Both the position numbers and the translations under genes were made by a program. A stretch of DNA of 64,000 bases from CAMAVH01 sp036500145. GTDB lineage: Bacteria > Pseudomonadota > Alphaproteobacteria > SMXQ01. Each line of letters starts with the position of its first letter. Position 1 is the first letter of the stretch. The notes beneath the pieces are model-generated. The model ran no database searches. It had not been told where the DNA came from and saw nothing but the letters and a program-made list of their open reading frames with translations. Below are positions 52,125 to 61,961 of this stretch, one piece after another. The stretch spans positions 1-64,000 of the forward strand of contig DASYCO010000077.1 of the NCBI GenBank assembly GCA_036500145.1, given 5' to 3'.

Positions 52125-55100
52125 ATGAATCTTCCAGAGCTCTGCATCCGCCGCCCGATCATGACCACGCTGGTCATGGCCGGCGTTCTGCTGGCGGGCG
52201 CCATCGGCTACGTCTCCTTGCCGGTCAGCGAATTGCCGAAGGTCGACTTCCCGACCATCAACGTGTCGGCCAGCCTGCCGGGCGCCAGCCCGGAGACCAT
52301 GGCGTCCGCCGTCGCGACGCCGCTCGAATCGCAGTTCTCCAGCATCGACGGCGTCGCTTCGATGACCTCATCGAGCTCGCTCGGCAGCACGCGCATCACT
52401 CTGCAGTTCGACTTGAGCAAGAACATCGACTCGGCGGCGCAGGACGTGCAGTCGGCGATTTCGGCCACCCTGCGCAAGCTGCCTGACGACATGCCGAACC
52501 CGCCGTCCTACCGCAAGAGCAACCCGGCGGACGCGCCCATCCTCTTCCTGGCGCTGAGTTCCGAGACGCTGCCGCTCTCGAAGGTCGACGACTACGCCGA
52601 AACGATCCTGGCGCAGCGCATCTCCACCGTGCTCGGCGTCGCCGAGGTGCAGGTGTTCGGCGCGCAGAAATACGCCGTGCGCGTGCAGGCGGACCCGAAC
52701 GCGCTCGCCGCGCGCGACATCGCCTTCGACGAGCTGATCGACGCGGTCAAGGCGTCCAACGTCAACCAGGCGACGGGCAGCCTGAACGGCACGGACCGCA
52801 CGACGACGATCACGGTCGGCGGCCAGATGAAGGACGCCAAGGCGTTCCGCGAGCAGACGATCGTCTATCGCGACGGCGCCCCGGTGAAGCTCGGCGACGT
52901 CAGCACCGTTCTGGATTCCGTCGAGAACGACAAGGTCGGCGGCTGGTACAACGACAAGCGCGCCATCATTCTCGCCATCAACCGCCAGCCTGGCTCGAAC
53001 ACCGTCGAGGTGGTCGATTCGATCAAGAAGCTGCTGCCCAATTTCGAGGCGACGCTGCCGGCCTCGGTCAAGCTCAACATCCTCTATGACCACTCCCAGT
53101 CCATCCGCGCCAGCATCGCCGACGTGCAGTTCACCCTGCTTCTGGCGGCGGCCCTGGTGGTGATGATCATCTTCGTCTTCCTGCGCAAGCTCTCGGCGAC
53201 GATCATTCCGAGCTTGGCCTTGCCGATCTCCGTCGTCGGCACCTTCGGCGTCATGTCGATGCTCGGCTACAGCCTCGACAACCTGTCGCTGATGGCCCTG
53301 ACGCTCTCGGTCGGCTTCGTCGTCGACGACGCCATCGTCATGCTCGAAAACATCGTGCGGCATGTGGAGAACGGCCAGAAGCCCTGGGAGGCGGCCTTGA
53401 CCGGCTCGCGGGAAATCGGTTTTACCATCATTTCGATGACGGCTTCGCTGACGGCGGTGTTCATTCCGGTGGTCTTCATGGGCGGCGTCGTCGGCCGCCT
53501 GCTGCACGAATTCGCCGTCACCATCGTGGCCGCGATCTTCGTGTCGGGCTTCGTCTCCTTGACCCTGACGCCGATGCTCTGCAGCCGCTTCATTCGCGGC
53601 CATAAGCCCGGCGAAGAGGAGCATCACAACAAGCTCTATCTCTGGATGGAGAACCTGTTCGACGCGGCGCGCGACGGCTATGGCCGCACCCTCGACTGGG
53701 CCTTGGGCCGCCAGCGCTTCATGCTGGCGGTGTTCGCGTCCACCCTGGTCGTCACGGTTGTCCTGTTCCAGGTCATCCAGAAGGATTTCCTGCCGAGCGA
53801 GGACACGGGCCGCATCTCGGTGCAGACCGAAGGCGAGCCGGATTCCTCATACGAGACCATGGCGCGCAACCAGCAGGCCATGGCGCGCATCCTGCAGGCC
53901 GATCCCAACATCGCCGGCGTCATGTCGTCGGTCGGCACCGGCGGCGCCCGCGGCGGCACCGGCTCGGGCACCATGCTGCTCACGCTCAAGCCGCGCGGCG
54001 AGCGCGACCTGAGCGCCGACGAGATCATCCGCGAGCTGCGCCGCAAGACGGAAGGCCTTCCGGGCGTGCGCATCTACATGCAGAACCCGCCGGCCATCCG
54101 CATCGGCGGCCGCCAGACCAAGGCGCAGTACCAGTACACCCTGCAAGGCTCGGACCTGCCGACGCTCATGGAATGGGCGCCGAAGATGCAGGCGGCCTTG
54201 GGCAAGATCGACGGCCTGCGCGACGTCAGCAGCGACCTCGACCGCGCGGTCAGCAACCTGTCGATCAGCATCGACCGCGACCGCGCCGCGGCGCTCGGCG
54301 TCGGCGTCGACCAGATCGAAAGCGTGCTGGGCAGCGCCTTCGGCACCCAGCAGATATCGACGATCTACACCCAGACCAACCAGTACGAGGTGATCCTCGG
54401 CGTCGCGCCTGAATACCAGGGCGATCCGACGGCCCTGTCGCGCCTCTACCTGCGCTCCAAGGACGGCGGCCTCGTGCCGCTCGACACCGTGGTCACGGCC
54501 ACGCGCGGCGTCGGCCCCTTGACGATCAACCATCTCGGCCAGCTGCCGTCGGTGACCCTGTCGTTCGACGTCGCGCCGGGCATCTCGCTCGGCACCGCCG
54601 TCGACCTCATCCATCAGGCGGAAGTGCAGATGCACCTGCCGGACACCATCTCCGGCGTGTTCGAAGGCACGGCGCAGGCCTTCGAATCGTCGCTGCAAGG
54701 CATGGGCATGCTGCTCATCCTCGCCGTGGCGGTCGTCTACATCGTTCTGGGCATTCTCTACGAGAGCTACATCCACCCGCTGACCATTCTGTCGGGCCTG
54801 CCGTCGGCGGGCATCGGCGCCCTGTTCACGCTGTGGATATTCGGGGTGCCTCTCAGCCTCTATGCCTTCGTCGGCATCATCATGCTGGTCGGCATCGTGA
54901 AGAAGAACGCCATCATGATGATCGACTTCGCCCTCGAACGTCAGCGCGGCGAGGGGCTGGCGCCGCGGGACGCGATCCGCGAAGCGGCCCTGACGCGATT
55001 CCGCCCGATCATGATGACGACCATGGCCGCCCTCGTCGGCAGCCTGCCCATCGCCATCGGCATGGGCGCGGGCGGCGAGGCGCGCCAGCCTCTCGGCCTG

Positions 55101-55241
55101 GCGGTGGTCGGCGGCCTGATCCTGTCGCAGGTGCTGACGCTGTACCTGACGCCGGTGATCTACATCCGCCTCGACCGCCTGAGCGGCTGGCGGCCTTTCG
55201 GCAAGCACCGCGCCGAGCCAGTGCCGGTGCCCGGCGAGTAA
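52125..55241 (+). CDS. RND efflux transporter permease (MdtB/MdtC/AcrB-like, HAE1)
   Basis: 1038 residues with twelve helices and two large periplasmic loops. The proton-relay pair Asp401-Asp402 is in FVVDDAIVML on helix 4. A repeat-fold second half has GIVKKNAIMMIDFA on helix 10, with the partner lysine. The start MNLPELCIRRPIMTTLVMAG is typical of the MdtBC/MexF-like group. It exports drugs or other amphiphiles using the proton gradient. It is co-transcribed with the adaptor; no outer-membrane TolC-type gene follows, and a strong terminator comes next. Confidence 0.94.
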   Translation: MNLPELCIRRPIMTTLVMAGVLLAGAIGYVSLPVSELPKVDFPTINVSASLPGASPETMASAVATPLESQFSSIDGVASMTSSSSLGSTRITLQFDLSKNIDSAAQDVQSAISATLRKLPDDMPNPPSYRKSNPADAPILFLALSSETLPLSKVDDYAETILAQRISTVLGVAEVQVFGAQKYAVRVQADPNALAARDIAFDELIDAVKASNVNQATGSLNGTDRTTTITVGGQMKDAKAFREQTIVYRDGAPVKLGDVSTVLDSVENDKVGGWYNDKRAIILAINRQPGSNTVEVVDSIKKLLPNFEATLPASVKLNILYDHSQSIRASIADVQFTLLLAAALVVMIIFVFLRKLSATIIPSLALPISVVGTFGVMSMLGYSLDNLSLMALTLSVGFVVDDAIVMLENIVRHVENGQKPWEAALTGSREIGFTIISMTASLTAVFIPVVFMGGVVGRLLHEFAVTIVAAIFVSGFVSLTLTPMLCSRFIRGHKPGEEEHHNKLYLWMENLFDAARDGYGRTLDWALGRQRFMLAVFASTLVVTVVLFQVIQKDFLPSEDTGRISVQTEGEPDSSYETMARNQQAMARILQADPNIAGVMSSVGTGGARGGTGSGTMLLTLKPRGERDLSADEIIRELRRKTEGLPGVRIYMQNPPAIRIGGRQTKAQYQYTLQGSDLPTLMEWAPKMQAALGKIDGLRDVSSDLDRAVSNLSISIDRDRAAALGVGVDQIESVLGSAFGTQQISTIYTQTNQYEVILGVAPEYQGDPTALSRLYLRSKDGGLVPLDTVVTATRGVGPLTINHLGQLPSVTLSFDVAPGISLGTAVDLIHQAEVQMHLPDTISGVFEGTAQAFESSLQGMGMLLILAVAVVYIVLGILYESYIHPLTILSGLPSAGIGALFTLWIFGVPLSLYAFVGIIMLVGIVKKNAIMMIDFALERQRGEGLAPRDAIREAALTRFRPIMMTTMAALVGSLPIAIGMGAGGEARQPLGLAVVGGLILSQVLTLYLTPVIYIRLDRLSGWRPFGKHRAEPVPVPGE

Positions 55242-55275
55242 GTCCGGAGAAACGAGACGCCGCCATGCTCGAAGG

Positions 55276-55303
55276 AAAAGCCCGCCGACCGGCGGGCTTT
55301 TTT
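55276..55303 (+). terminator. Intrinsic terminator after the RND operon
   Basis: AAAAGCCCGCC (55276-55286) pairs perfectly with GGCGGGCTTTT (55291-55301) around a GACC loop and runs into T6. It lies 35 nt after the efflux gene stop and just before the convergent sulfatase stop. Confidence 0.9.
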
Positions 55304-55321
55304 ATGCGCATGCTCTCCGTT

Positions 55322-57691
55322 TTATTGGCGTGCCATCGCGACGCGCGCCAATGCCTGTTCTTCTTCTGCCGTGTCTTGAAACAGTTGACCTGATACGTCG
55401 ACGGTGACCGTCAAGATCGTGCCGGTGAATTCGAACGGCGGTCCGTAGAGGGCGCTGACGGGGGAGGCCGGATTATTGCCGACGGTCACGCCGCTGCCGA
55501 TGCCGAGAGCAAGCGGAACCGTGTAGGGCAATGCCATTTCGCCAACGAGCTTGTGATTGATGTAAAGCTGGGCCTTGCCGGGCGTTCCTTTGCCTTTCTT
55601 GATATCGGGCTTGCCGGTCGGTTCGAACTCGTATCTCAAACTCGCCTTGCCTTCCGGCACGGCGACGTTCGATTCGACATGAAATTCTTCTGCGCCGACG
55701 TAATTGTGGACGTAGTGAAGTTTTCCATCTTTCACGAAAAGCGTATAGCCGCCGACATTGCCGCCGTGGCACATCAAAACGCCTTCGGCGCCGCCCTTCG
55801 GAATATCCACCTCGGCGGTGATGCTGTGCGCGCGGTTTAAAAGCTTGGCCGCGATGTTCTCGGGAATGCCTTGTGTGTGCGGATAATAGACGTAGGTCTG
55901 GCGATCTTTCGTGAGCTGAGGACGTTCATCGCCGAAACGGAGGGTGCCGCGACTGTCGAGTGGCAGGACGTTGTATTTTCCCGCCTCCGTATACCAGGTC
56001 GCGATCATCTCGATCAGCTTTTCGGGTTTCTCTTTCGCGAGATCCTTCGACTCGGTCGGGTCGGCCGACAGGTCGTAAAGCTCCCAGCCTTTGGCGTCGA
56101 GCTCGCGGAGCTTTTCTTCCGTCAATGTCGCCATCCCGAAGAAAACGCCGGCTTCCGCAAATGACGGGCCAGGAAACGGGCAAACCGCGCGCCAGCCGTC
56201 GTGATAGATCGAACGGTGCGCGAACATTTCGAAATATTGGGTCTTATGCAGGCTTTCCGCTTTCCCTGCATTGAATGTGTGGAAGAAGCTCACGCCCTCG
56301 ATCGGCGCTTGAGTGACGCCGCGGATTTGCGCCGGCGGCTCGATGCCCAGCGCGGCGAGAGTCGTCGGCATCATGTCGATGGCATGGGCATATTGGTGGC
56401 GAATTTCCCCCTTGGCCTTGATTCCTTTGGGCCAGTGGACGAGGAACGGATCGGAAATGCCGCCACGATAAGTCTCTCGCTTCCATCTCCGGAATGGCGT
56501 GTTGCCGGCGTAAGTCCAGCCCCATGCATAATGGTTGAAGTATTTGGGGCCGCCTAAGTTATCGATTGCGGCGAGGTTTTGCGTCAAGTCGTCCGGGACG
56601 TTATTGAAAAATTTGTTCTCGTTGACCGATCCGTTCGGTCCGCCCTCGGAACTCGCGCCGTTGTCGCTGATCACCATGATCAGCGTATTGTCGAGTTCGC
56701 CGAGTTTTTCGAGAAAATCCAGCAGGCGGCCGATCTGGTGATCGGTGTATTCGAAGAAGCCGGCGAACACCTCCATCATGCGGGCATAGAGCTTCCGTTC
56801 ATCGGCTGAAAGCTTGCTCCAATCCTGCACGTCGGGGTCGTGACGCGACAATTCGGCATGCGCGGGCATGATCCCGAACTCCTTTTGCCGCTTGAAGGTC
56901 TTTTCGCGATAGGCGTCCCACCCGTCGTCGAATTTGCCTTTGTATTTGTCGATCCATTCCTTTGGCGCGTGATGGGGGGCGTGATTGGCGCCGGGCGCGA
57001 AATACATGAAGAACGGCTTGTCCGGCGCGACCTGCTTAAGGTCGGCTATGAAGCCGATGGCTTTTTCCGCGAGGTCTTCGCTGAGATGGTAGCCTTGTTC
57101 GGGCGTCTTCGGCGGCGCGACCTGGTGATTGTCGTAGACCAGGTCCGGATAATATTGATGAGTGTCGCCGCCGAGAAAGCCGTAATACCGTTCGAAGCCG
57201 CGGCCAAGCGGCCAGCGGTCGTAAGGTCCGGCGGCGCTGATCTGTTCCGATGGCGTCAGGTGCCACTTGCCGATGCAATAGGTCGCATATCCGTTTTGCA
57301 CGAGCGTTTCCGAAAGAAAGCCGTTCTCGAACGGAATGGCGCCGTTGCTTCCCGGAAAGCCGGTCGATCCTTCGGTGATGCAGGCCATGGCGTTGGAGTG
57401 GTGGTTCCTGCCGGTCATGATGCATGACCGCGTCGGCGAACAAAGAGCCGTCGTATGCATGTTGGTGTAAAGCAGGCCGTTCTTGGCGAGCCTATCTAAG
57501 TTCGGGGTGTTGATGGGCGATCCGTAGCAGCCGAACTGTCCAAAGCCGGTATCGTCCATGACGATATAAAGGACGTTCGGCATGCCTTCCTTCGTGCGCT
57601 TGGGGGCAGGCCAAGCGGATTCGGATTCGCTAACCGTGCGGCCCATGCGGCCAGAAAATGCGGTACCGGATTTATATTCCTTGAGAGCCAT
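55322..57691 (-). CDS. Type I sulfatase (arylsulfatase A family)
   Basis: 789 residues with no signal peptide. The sulfatase core starts at about residue 38 (PNVLYIVMDDTGFGQFG), with paired metal-binding Asp residues. The formylglycine-forming Cys84 is in CSPTR, and the metal/substrate-site GKWHL and SDNGAS motifs are both intact. The last ~200 residues (from about 590) form a beta-rich extension seen in large sulfatases such as AtsA. It cleaves sulfate esters, substrate unknown; Cys84 needs a formylglycine-generating enzyme, not encoded here. G+C is visibly lower than in the neighbours. AAGGA precedes the ATG. Confidence 0.92.
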   Translation of the reverse strand: MALKEYKSGTAFSGRMGRTVSESESAWPAPKRTKEGMPNVLYIVMDDTGFGQFGCYGSPINTPNLDRLAKNGLLYTNMHTTALCSPTRSCIMTGRNHHSNAMACITEGSTGFPGSNGAIPFENGFLSETLVQNGYATYCIGKWHLTPSEQISAAGPYDRWPLGRGFERYYGFLGGDTHQYYPDLVYDNHQVAPPKTPEQGYHLSEDLAEKAIGFIADLKQVAPDKPFFMYFAPGANHAPHHAPKEWIDKYKGKFDDGWDAYREKTFKRQKEFGIMPAHAELSRHDPDVQDWSKLSADERKLYARMMEVFAGFFEYTDHQIGRLLDFLEKLGELDNTLIMVISDNGASSEGGPNGSVNENKFFNNVPDDLTQNLAAIDNLGGPKYFNHYAWGWTYAGNTPFRRWKRETYRGGISDPFLVHWPKGIKAKGEIRHQYAHAIDMMPTTLAALGIEPPAQIRGVTQAPIEGVSFFHTFNAGKAESLHKTQYFEMFAHRSIYHDGWRAVCPFPGPSFAEAGVFFGMATLTEEKLRELDAKGWELYDLSADPTESKDLAKEKPEKLIEMIATWYTEAGKYNVLPLDSRGTLRFGDERPQLTKDRQTYVYYPHTQGIPENIAAKLLNRAHSITAEVDIPKGGAEGVLMCHGGNVGGYTLFVKDGKLHYVHNYVGAEEFHVESNVAVPEGKASLRYEFEPTGKPDIKKGKGTPGKAQLYINHKLVGEMALPYTVPLALGIGSGVTVGNNPASPVSALYGPPFEFTGTILTVTVDVSGQLFQDTAEEEQALARVAMARQ

Positions 57692-58052
57692 CGTCCCGTC
57701 CTTTCGCGCTGGCGCAGACTCGATGGTCTGCGGAATAAGTCACGGAGGTTCGTCGTGGATGCCCGCGCTGCGCATGGATGGGTAACGCGCTCGCTTTGAC
57801 AAATGGCACCCGCACTCCACGAGAGTGCCGGGTTCAAAGATATCGCCCATGCATGCGAACCATGCCGGAAACCGGCCCGGACCAAGCCGCCGATGGCAGG
57901 CGAAGGCCAAATCCGGAATCGTTTCTGAAGACGGATGAACGGGCTGAAGGCCGCCCGCAGGCCTGAAACCCGCCGCGGTGCCTAAGGCGGTGGCCACGGA
58001 AGGGAAGGGGTAATTTCAGAGGCAGGCGGAATTCGTCACGCCCGAACGAAAA

Positions 58053-58078
58053 TGGGGTGCGGCTTGCGCCGCACCCCA
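58053..58078 (-). terminator. Strong hairpin, possible minus-strand terminator
   Basis: A perfect 11-bp stem with a 4-nt loop. On the minus strand it is followed by ATTTTCGTTC; on the plus strand by AGTTTAATC. It lies between nrdJ and the sulfatase, both on the minus strand, so it may be a second stop for nrdJ transcripts or the end of an intergenic RNA. Confidence 0.5.
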
Positions 58079-58238
58079 AGTTTAATCAGGGAGAACCTAC
58101 ACCACTAAGGTACTAGGTACCCTACTAACTGTATTTGCCGGCAAGTACGCACCGGCCGGTGATTACCGCCTTCGCTTTACTGTTACGCGCGAATTCGGCA
58201 CTGGGGAGCGCTTCGGCAAGCGCTTGACCCAGAACGGA

Positions 58239-58263
58239 GGCCCGCCCGCACCGCGGACGGGCC
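58239..58263 (-). terminator. Hairpin directly after nrdJ
   Basis: On the minus strand GGCCCGTCCGC pairs with GCGGGCGGGCC (one G-U) around a GGT loop, 11 nt after the nrdJ stop. The following TCCGTTCT is only weakly T-rich, so termination is probable rather than certain. Confidence 0.5.
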
Positions 58264-58274
58264 AATTTCATTCC

Positions 58275-61200
58275 TCAGCTGCAGCCGCTCGTCGAGCCGC
58301 AGGTGTTGCACTTCATGCAGGTGCCGTTGCGCACCAGCGTGAAATTCCCGCATTCGCCGCAGGAGTCGCCCTCGTAGCCTTTCAGGCGCGCTTCGCGGAT
58401 CTTCTCCATCTTGGCGTTGACGCCCGTGGCCGCAGCGGAGCTCACGCCGCCTGCCGCCGCGAAGGCGACGCCGGCCATGGCCTGAGCCGAGGTGGCGGTG
58501 ACGAAGCTGGCGTCGGACGCCATTGCCGTCGCCTCGGCCGTGGCGCCGCCCTTCAGCACGTAGAGGTTGCTGCGGACGTAGCCGTTCGAGGCCAGCTTGC
58601 GCACGGCGTCGGCCACCTGCATGGCGGCGGCGGTGCCGGCTTCCGGCAGGTCGCCCTGCTTGTCGCCGAGGCCCATGGCGTCGGGCAGCACGTCGCTCGG
58701 CGAGACATGGGCGAGGTCGTTGCGGCCGCCGTAGGAGATCGCCAGCTCGCGGAACACGTAGTCGATGATCGACGTCGCCATCTTGATGGCGTCGTTGCCT
58801 TCGACCATGCCCGAGGGCTCGAAGCGCGTGAAGGTGAAGGCCTCGACGAACTCGTCGAGCGGCACGCCGTACTGCAGGCCGATCGAAATGGCGATGGCGA
58901 AGTTGTTCATCATCGCGCGGAAGGCGGCGCCTTCCTTGTGCATGTCGATGAATATCTCGCCGATCTTGCCGTCTTCGTATTCGCCGGTGCGCAGGTACAC
59001 CTTGTGGCCGCCGACGACGGCCTTCTGGGTGTAGCCCTTGCGGCGCAGCGGCAGGCGGCGGCGCTCCGAGACGTACTTCTCGACGATGCGCTCGGCGATG
59101 ATCTGCGCCTTCTGCGGCGCGGGCGCCTCGATGACCTGCTCGACGAGGTCCTGGTTGTCGCCGGTCTCGTCGTCGAGCACGACGGCGTTGAGCGGCTGGG
59201 ACAGCTTCGAGCCGTCGCGGTAGAGCGCGTTGGCCTTGAGCGCCAGGCGCCAGGACAGCATGTAGGCGTTCTTGCAGTCCTCGACCGTCGCCGCGTTCTG
59301 CATGTTGATGGTCTTGGAGATGGCGCCCGAAATGAAGGGCTGCGCCGCCGCCAGCATGTGGATGTGGCTGTCGACCGACAGGAAGCGCTTGCCGGTGCGG
59401 CCGCAGGGGTTGGCGCAGTCGAACACCGAGTAGTGTTCGAGCTTCAGGTGCGGGGCGCCTTCCAGCGTCATGGCGCCGCAGCAGTATATGTTCGCGGCTT
59501 CGATGTCGGCCTTGGAGAAGCCGAGCTGCTCCAGCATGTTGAAGCCGACGTCGTTGAGCTGCTCAACCGTGAAGCCGAGCACCTTGGTGCAGAACTCCTC
59601 GCCGAGCGTCCACTTGTTGAAGGCGAACTTGACGTCGAAGGCGGAGCCGAGGCCGGCCTCGATGGCCTGCAGGGCGCTTTCGTTGAAGCCCTTGGCGACC
59701 AGCTTGGCATGGTCGATGCCGGGCGACGCCTTGAGGGTGCCGCGGCCGACTGCGTAGGCGATCATCTCGTCGATCTGGGCGTCGCCGTAGCCCATGGTCT
59801 TGAGGCCGACGGGCACGACGCGGTTGATGATCTTGAAGTAGCCGCCGCCGGCGAGCTTCTTGAACTTCACCAGGGCGAAGTCGGGCTCGATGCCGGTGGT
59901 GTCGCAGTCCATCACCAGGCCGATGGTGCCTGTGGGGGCGACGACGCTGGCCTGGGCGTTGCGGTAGCCGTGCTCCTCGCCGAGGGTCAGGGCGCTGTCC
60001 CAGGCGCGGGCGGCGGCGACGGCCAGGTTCACGTCGGGGCAGTTGTCGATGTCGAGCGGCACCGGGGTGACCGTCAGGCCCTCGTAGCCGTCGCTCTCGC
60101 CGTAGGCGGCGCGGCGATGGTTGCGGATGACGCGCAGCATGTGGTCGCGGTTCTTGGCGAAGCCCGAGAAGGCGCCGAGCTCGCCGGCCATCTCCGCCGA
60201 CGTGGCGTAGGACACGCCGGTCAGCACGGCGGTGATCGCGCCGATCATGGCACGGCCCTCGGCCGAGTCGTAGCCCAGGCCGTTGGCCATCAGCAAGCCG
60301 CCGACGTTGGCGTAGCCGAGGCCCAGCGTGCGGAACACGTAGGACAGGTCGGCGATCTCCTTGGACGGGAACTGCGCCATCAGCACGGAGATTTCCAGCA
60401 CGACGGTCCACAGGCGCGTGGCGTGCTCGAAGCCGTCGATGTCGAAGTGGCCGTCCGGTTTGCGGAAGGCGAGCAGGTTGATCGACGCCAGGTTGCAGGC
60501 CGTGTCGTCGAGGAACATGTACTCGGAGCAGGGGTTCGACGCGTTGATGCGGCCCGATTCGGGGCAGGTGTGCCACTCGTTGATCGTGCTGTCGAACTGA
60601 ACGCCCGGATCGGCGGAGGCCCAGGCGGCGTGGCCGATCTGCTCCCACAGGTCGCGGGCGCGGATCTTCTTGTGGAGCTTGCCGTCGGTGCGGCGGATCA
60701 GCTCCCACTCGCCGTCCTCGAGGACGCGCTCGAGGAACTTATTGGTGACGCGCACGGAGTTGTTCGAGTTCTGGCCCGAGACCGTGAGGTAGGCGTCGCT
60801 GTCCCAGTCGGTGTCGTAGGTCTTGAAGTCGATCTCGGTATAGCCCTGCTGGGCGAACTGGATCACGCGCTGGATGTAGTTCTCGGAGATCATCACCTTG
60901 CGGGCGGCGATGATGGCCTTCTTCAGCGCGGGGTTCTTCTTCGCGTCGAACTTCTCGGCGCCGACGATGTCGTCGGCCGCGGTGTGGCAGGCCTTGATGA
61001 CGGCGTTGAGGTGCTGGCTGGCGAGCTTGGAGCCGGCGACCAGCGCGGCCACCTTCTGCTCCTCGACGACCTTCCAGTCGATGTACTGCTCGATGTCCGG
61101 ATGGTCGAGGTCGACCGTGACCATCTTGGCGGCGCGGCGCGTGGTGCCGCCCGACTTGATGGCGCCGGCGGCGCGGTCGCCGATCTTGAGGAAGCTCATC

Positions 61201-61961
61201 AGGCCGGACGACTTGCCGCCGCCCGACAGGCGCTCGCTCTCGCCGCGCAGCTTGGAGAAGTTGCTGCCGGTGCCCGAGCCGTACTTGAACAGGCGCGCCT
61301 CGCGGACCCACAGGTCCATGATGCCGCCTTCGTTCACCAGGTCGTCGGCGACGCCCTGGATGAAGCAGGCGTGCGGCTGCGGGTGCTCGTAGGACGATTC
61401 GGACTTCGTCAGCTCGCCGGACTTGAAGTCGACGTAGTAGTGGCCCTGCGACGGGCCGTCGATGCCATAGGCCCAGTGCAGGCCGGTGTTGAACCACTGC
61501 GGCGAGTTCGGCGCGGCCATCTGCTTGGCGAGCATGAAGCAGAGCTCGTCGTAGAAGCTGCGGGCGTCCTCGTCGGAATCGAAGTAGCCGCCCTTCCAGC
61601 CCCAGTAGGTCCAGGTGCCGGCGAGGCGGTTGAAAACCTGCGTCGCCTGGGCTTCGCCGCCGGTGCGCTTGCCCTTATCGAGGCCCGCGAGCTTGTCTTC
61701 GTCGGCGACCTGGCGCCACAGCCAGGCGGGAACGTCGGCTTCTTCGAGCGGCTTCAGCGCCGTCGGCACGCCGGCCTTGCGGAAGTACTTCTGGGCGATG
61801 ATGTCGCAGGCGACCTGCGACCATTCCTCGGGAACCTCAATGCCTTCCAGGCGGAAGACGATCGAGCCGTCGGGGTTGCGGATTTCGCTGGTCGCGGCGC
61901 GGAAGGCGATGTCCGCGTAAGGCGACTGGCCGCTTTTCGTGAAATGACGTGCGATACGCAT
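58275..61961 (-). CDS. nrdJ: Vitamin B12-dependent class II ribonucleotide reductase
   Basis: 1228 residues, the usual size for the long alphaproteobacterial NrdJ. It reduces ribonucleotides using adenosylcobalamin to make the thiyl radical, so it works with or without oxygen. Visible features are the substrate region NSPQWFNTGL, FKYGSGTGSN, RVTNKFLERV and the active-site NPCSEYMF. The C-terminal cysteine cluster (CGECG, CMKCNTCG and a last Cys) serves reductant exchange or zinc binding. No riboswitch of the cobalamin class was found upstream. It needs B12, made or imported, which agrees with the threonine-phosphate decarboxylase gene in this window. Confidence 0.97.
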   Translation of the reverse strand: MRIARHFTKSGQSPYADIAFRAATSEIRNPDGSIVFRLEGIEVPEEWSQVACDIIAQKYFRKAGVPTALKPLEEADVPAWLWRQVADEDKLAGLDKGKRTGGEAQATQVFNRLAGTWTYWGWKGGYFDSDEDARSFYDELCFMLAKQMAAPNSPQWFNTGLHWAYGIDGPSQGHYYVDFKSGELTKSESSYEHPQPHACFIQGVADDLVNEGGIMDLWVREARLFKYGSGTGSNFSKLRGESERLSGGGKSSGLMSFLKIGDRAAGAIKSGGTTRRAAKMVTVDLDHPDIEQYIDWKVVEEQKVAALVAGSKLASQHLNAVIKACHTAADDIVGAEKFDAKKNPALKKAIIAARKVMISENYIQRVIQFAQQGYTEIDFKTYDTDWDSDAYLTVSGQNSNNSVRVTNKFLERVLEDGEWELIRRTDGKLHKKIRARDLWEQIGHAAWASADPGVQFDSTINEWHTCPESGRINASNPCSEYMFLDDTACNLASINLLAFRKPDGHFDIDGFEHATRLWTVVLEISVLMAQFPSKEIADLSYVFRTLGLGYANVGGLLMANGLGYDSAEGRAMIGAITAVLTGVSYATSAEMAGELGAFSGFAKNRDHMLRVIRNHRRAAYGESDGYEGLTVTPVPLDIDNCPDVNLAVAAARAWDSALTLGEEHGYRNAQASVVAPTGTIGLVMDCDTTGIEPDFALVKFKKLAGGGYFKIINRVVPVGLKTMGYGDAQIDEMIAYAVGRGTLKASPGIDHAKLVAKGFNESALQAIEAGLGSAFDVKFAFNKWTLGEEFCTKVLGFTVEQLNDVGFNMLEQLGFSKADIEAANIYCCGAMTLEGAPHLKLEHYSVFDCANPCGRTGKRFLSVDSHIHMLAAAQPFISGAISKTINMQNAATVEDCKNAYMLSWRLALKANALYRDGSKLSQPLNAVVLDDETGDNQDLVEQVIEAPAPQKAQIIAERIVEKYVSERRRLPLRRKGYTQKAVVGGHKVYLRTGEYEDGKIGEIFIDMHKEGAAFRAMMNNFAIAISIGLQYGVPLDEFVEAFTFTRFEPSGMVEGNDAIKMATSIIDYVFRELAISYGGRNDLAHVSPSDVLPDAMGLGDKQGDLPEAGTAAAMQVADAVRKLASNGYVRSNLYVLKGGATAEATAMASDASFVTATSAQAMAGVAFAAAGGVSSAAATGVNAKMEKIREARLKGYEGDSCGECGNFTLVRNGTCMKCNTCGSTSGCS

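Larger units (their letters stand above)
57692..58274. other. 583-nt intergenic region with several inverted repeats, no convincing gene
   Basis: No supported ORF is present. It contains the sulfatase RBS and the inverted repeat GCACTC-N5-GAGTGC (57812-57828). Further along are a perfect 11-bp hairpin TGGGGTGCGGC/GCCGCACCCCA (58053-58063 and 58068-58078), GGTAC-TAG-GTACC near 58094, and a perfect AGCGCTT-CGGC-AAGCGCT hairpin (58207-58224). The nrdJ terminator lies at the right end. The density of hairpins leaves room for a small RNA in 58,050-58,235, but no promoter for one was found. Confidence 0.55.

Noticed and set aside
57740..57997. Short open frames on both strands in the gap upstream of the sulfatase
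   Set aside because: No RBS, no conserved-looking sequence, and they overlap one another and the inverted repeats.
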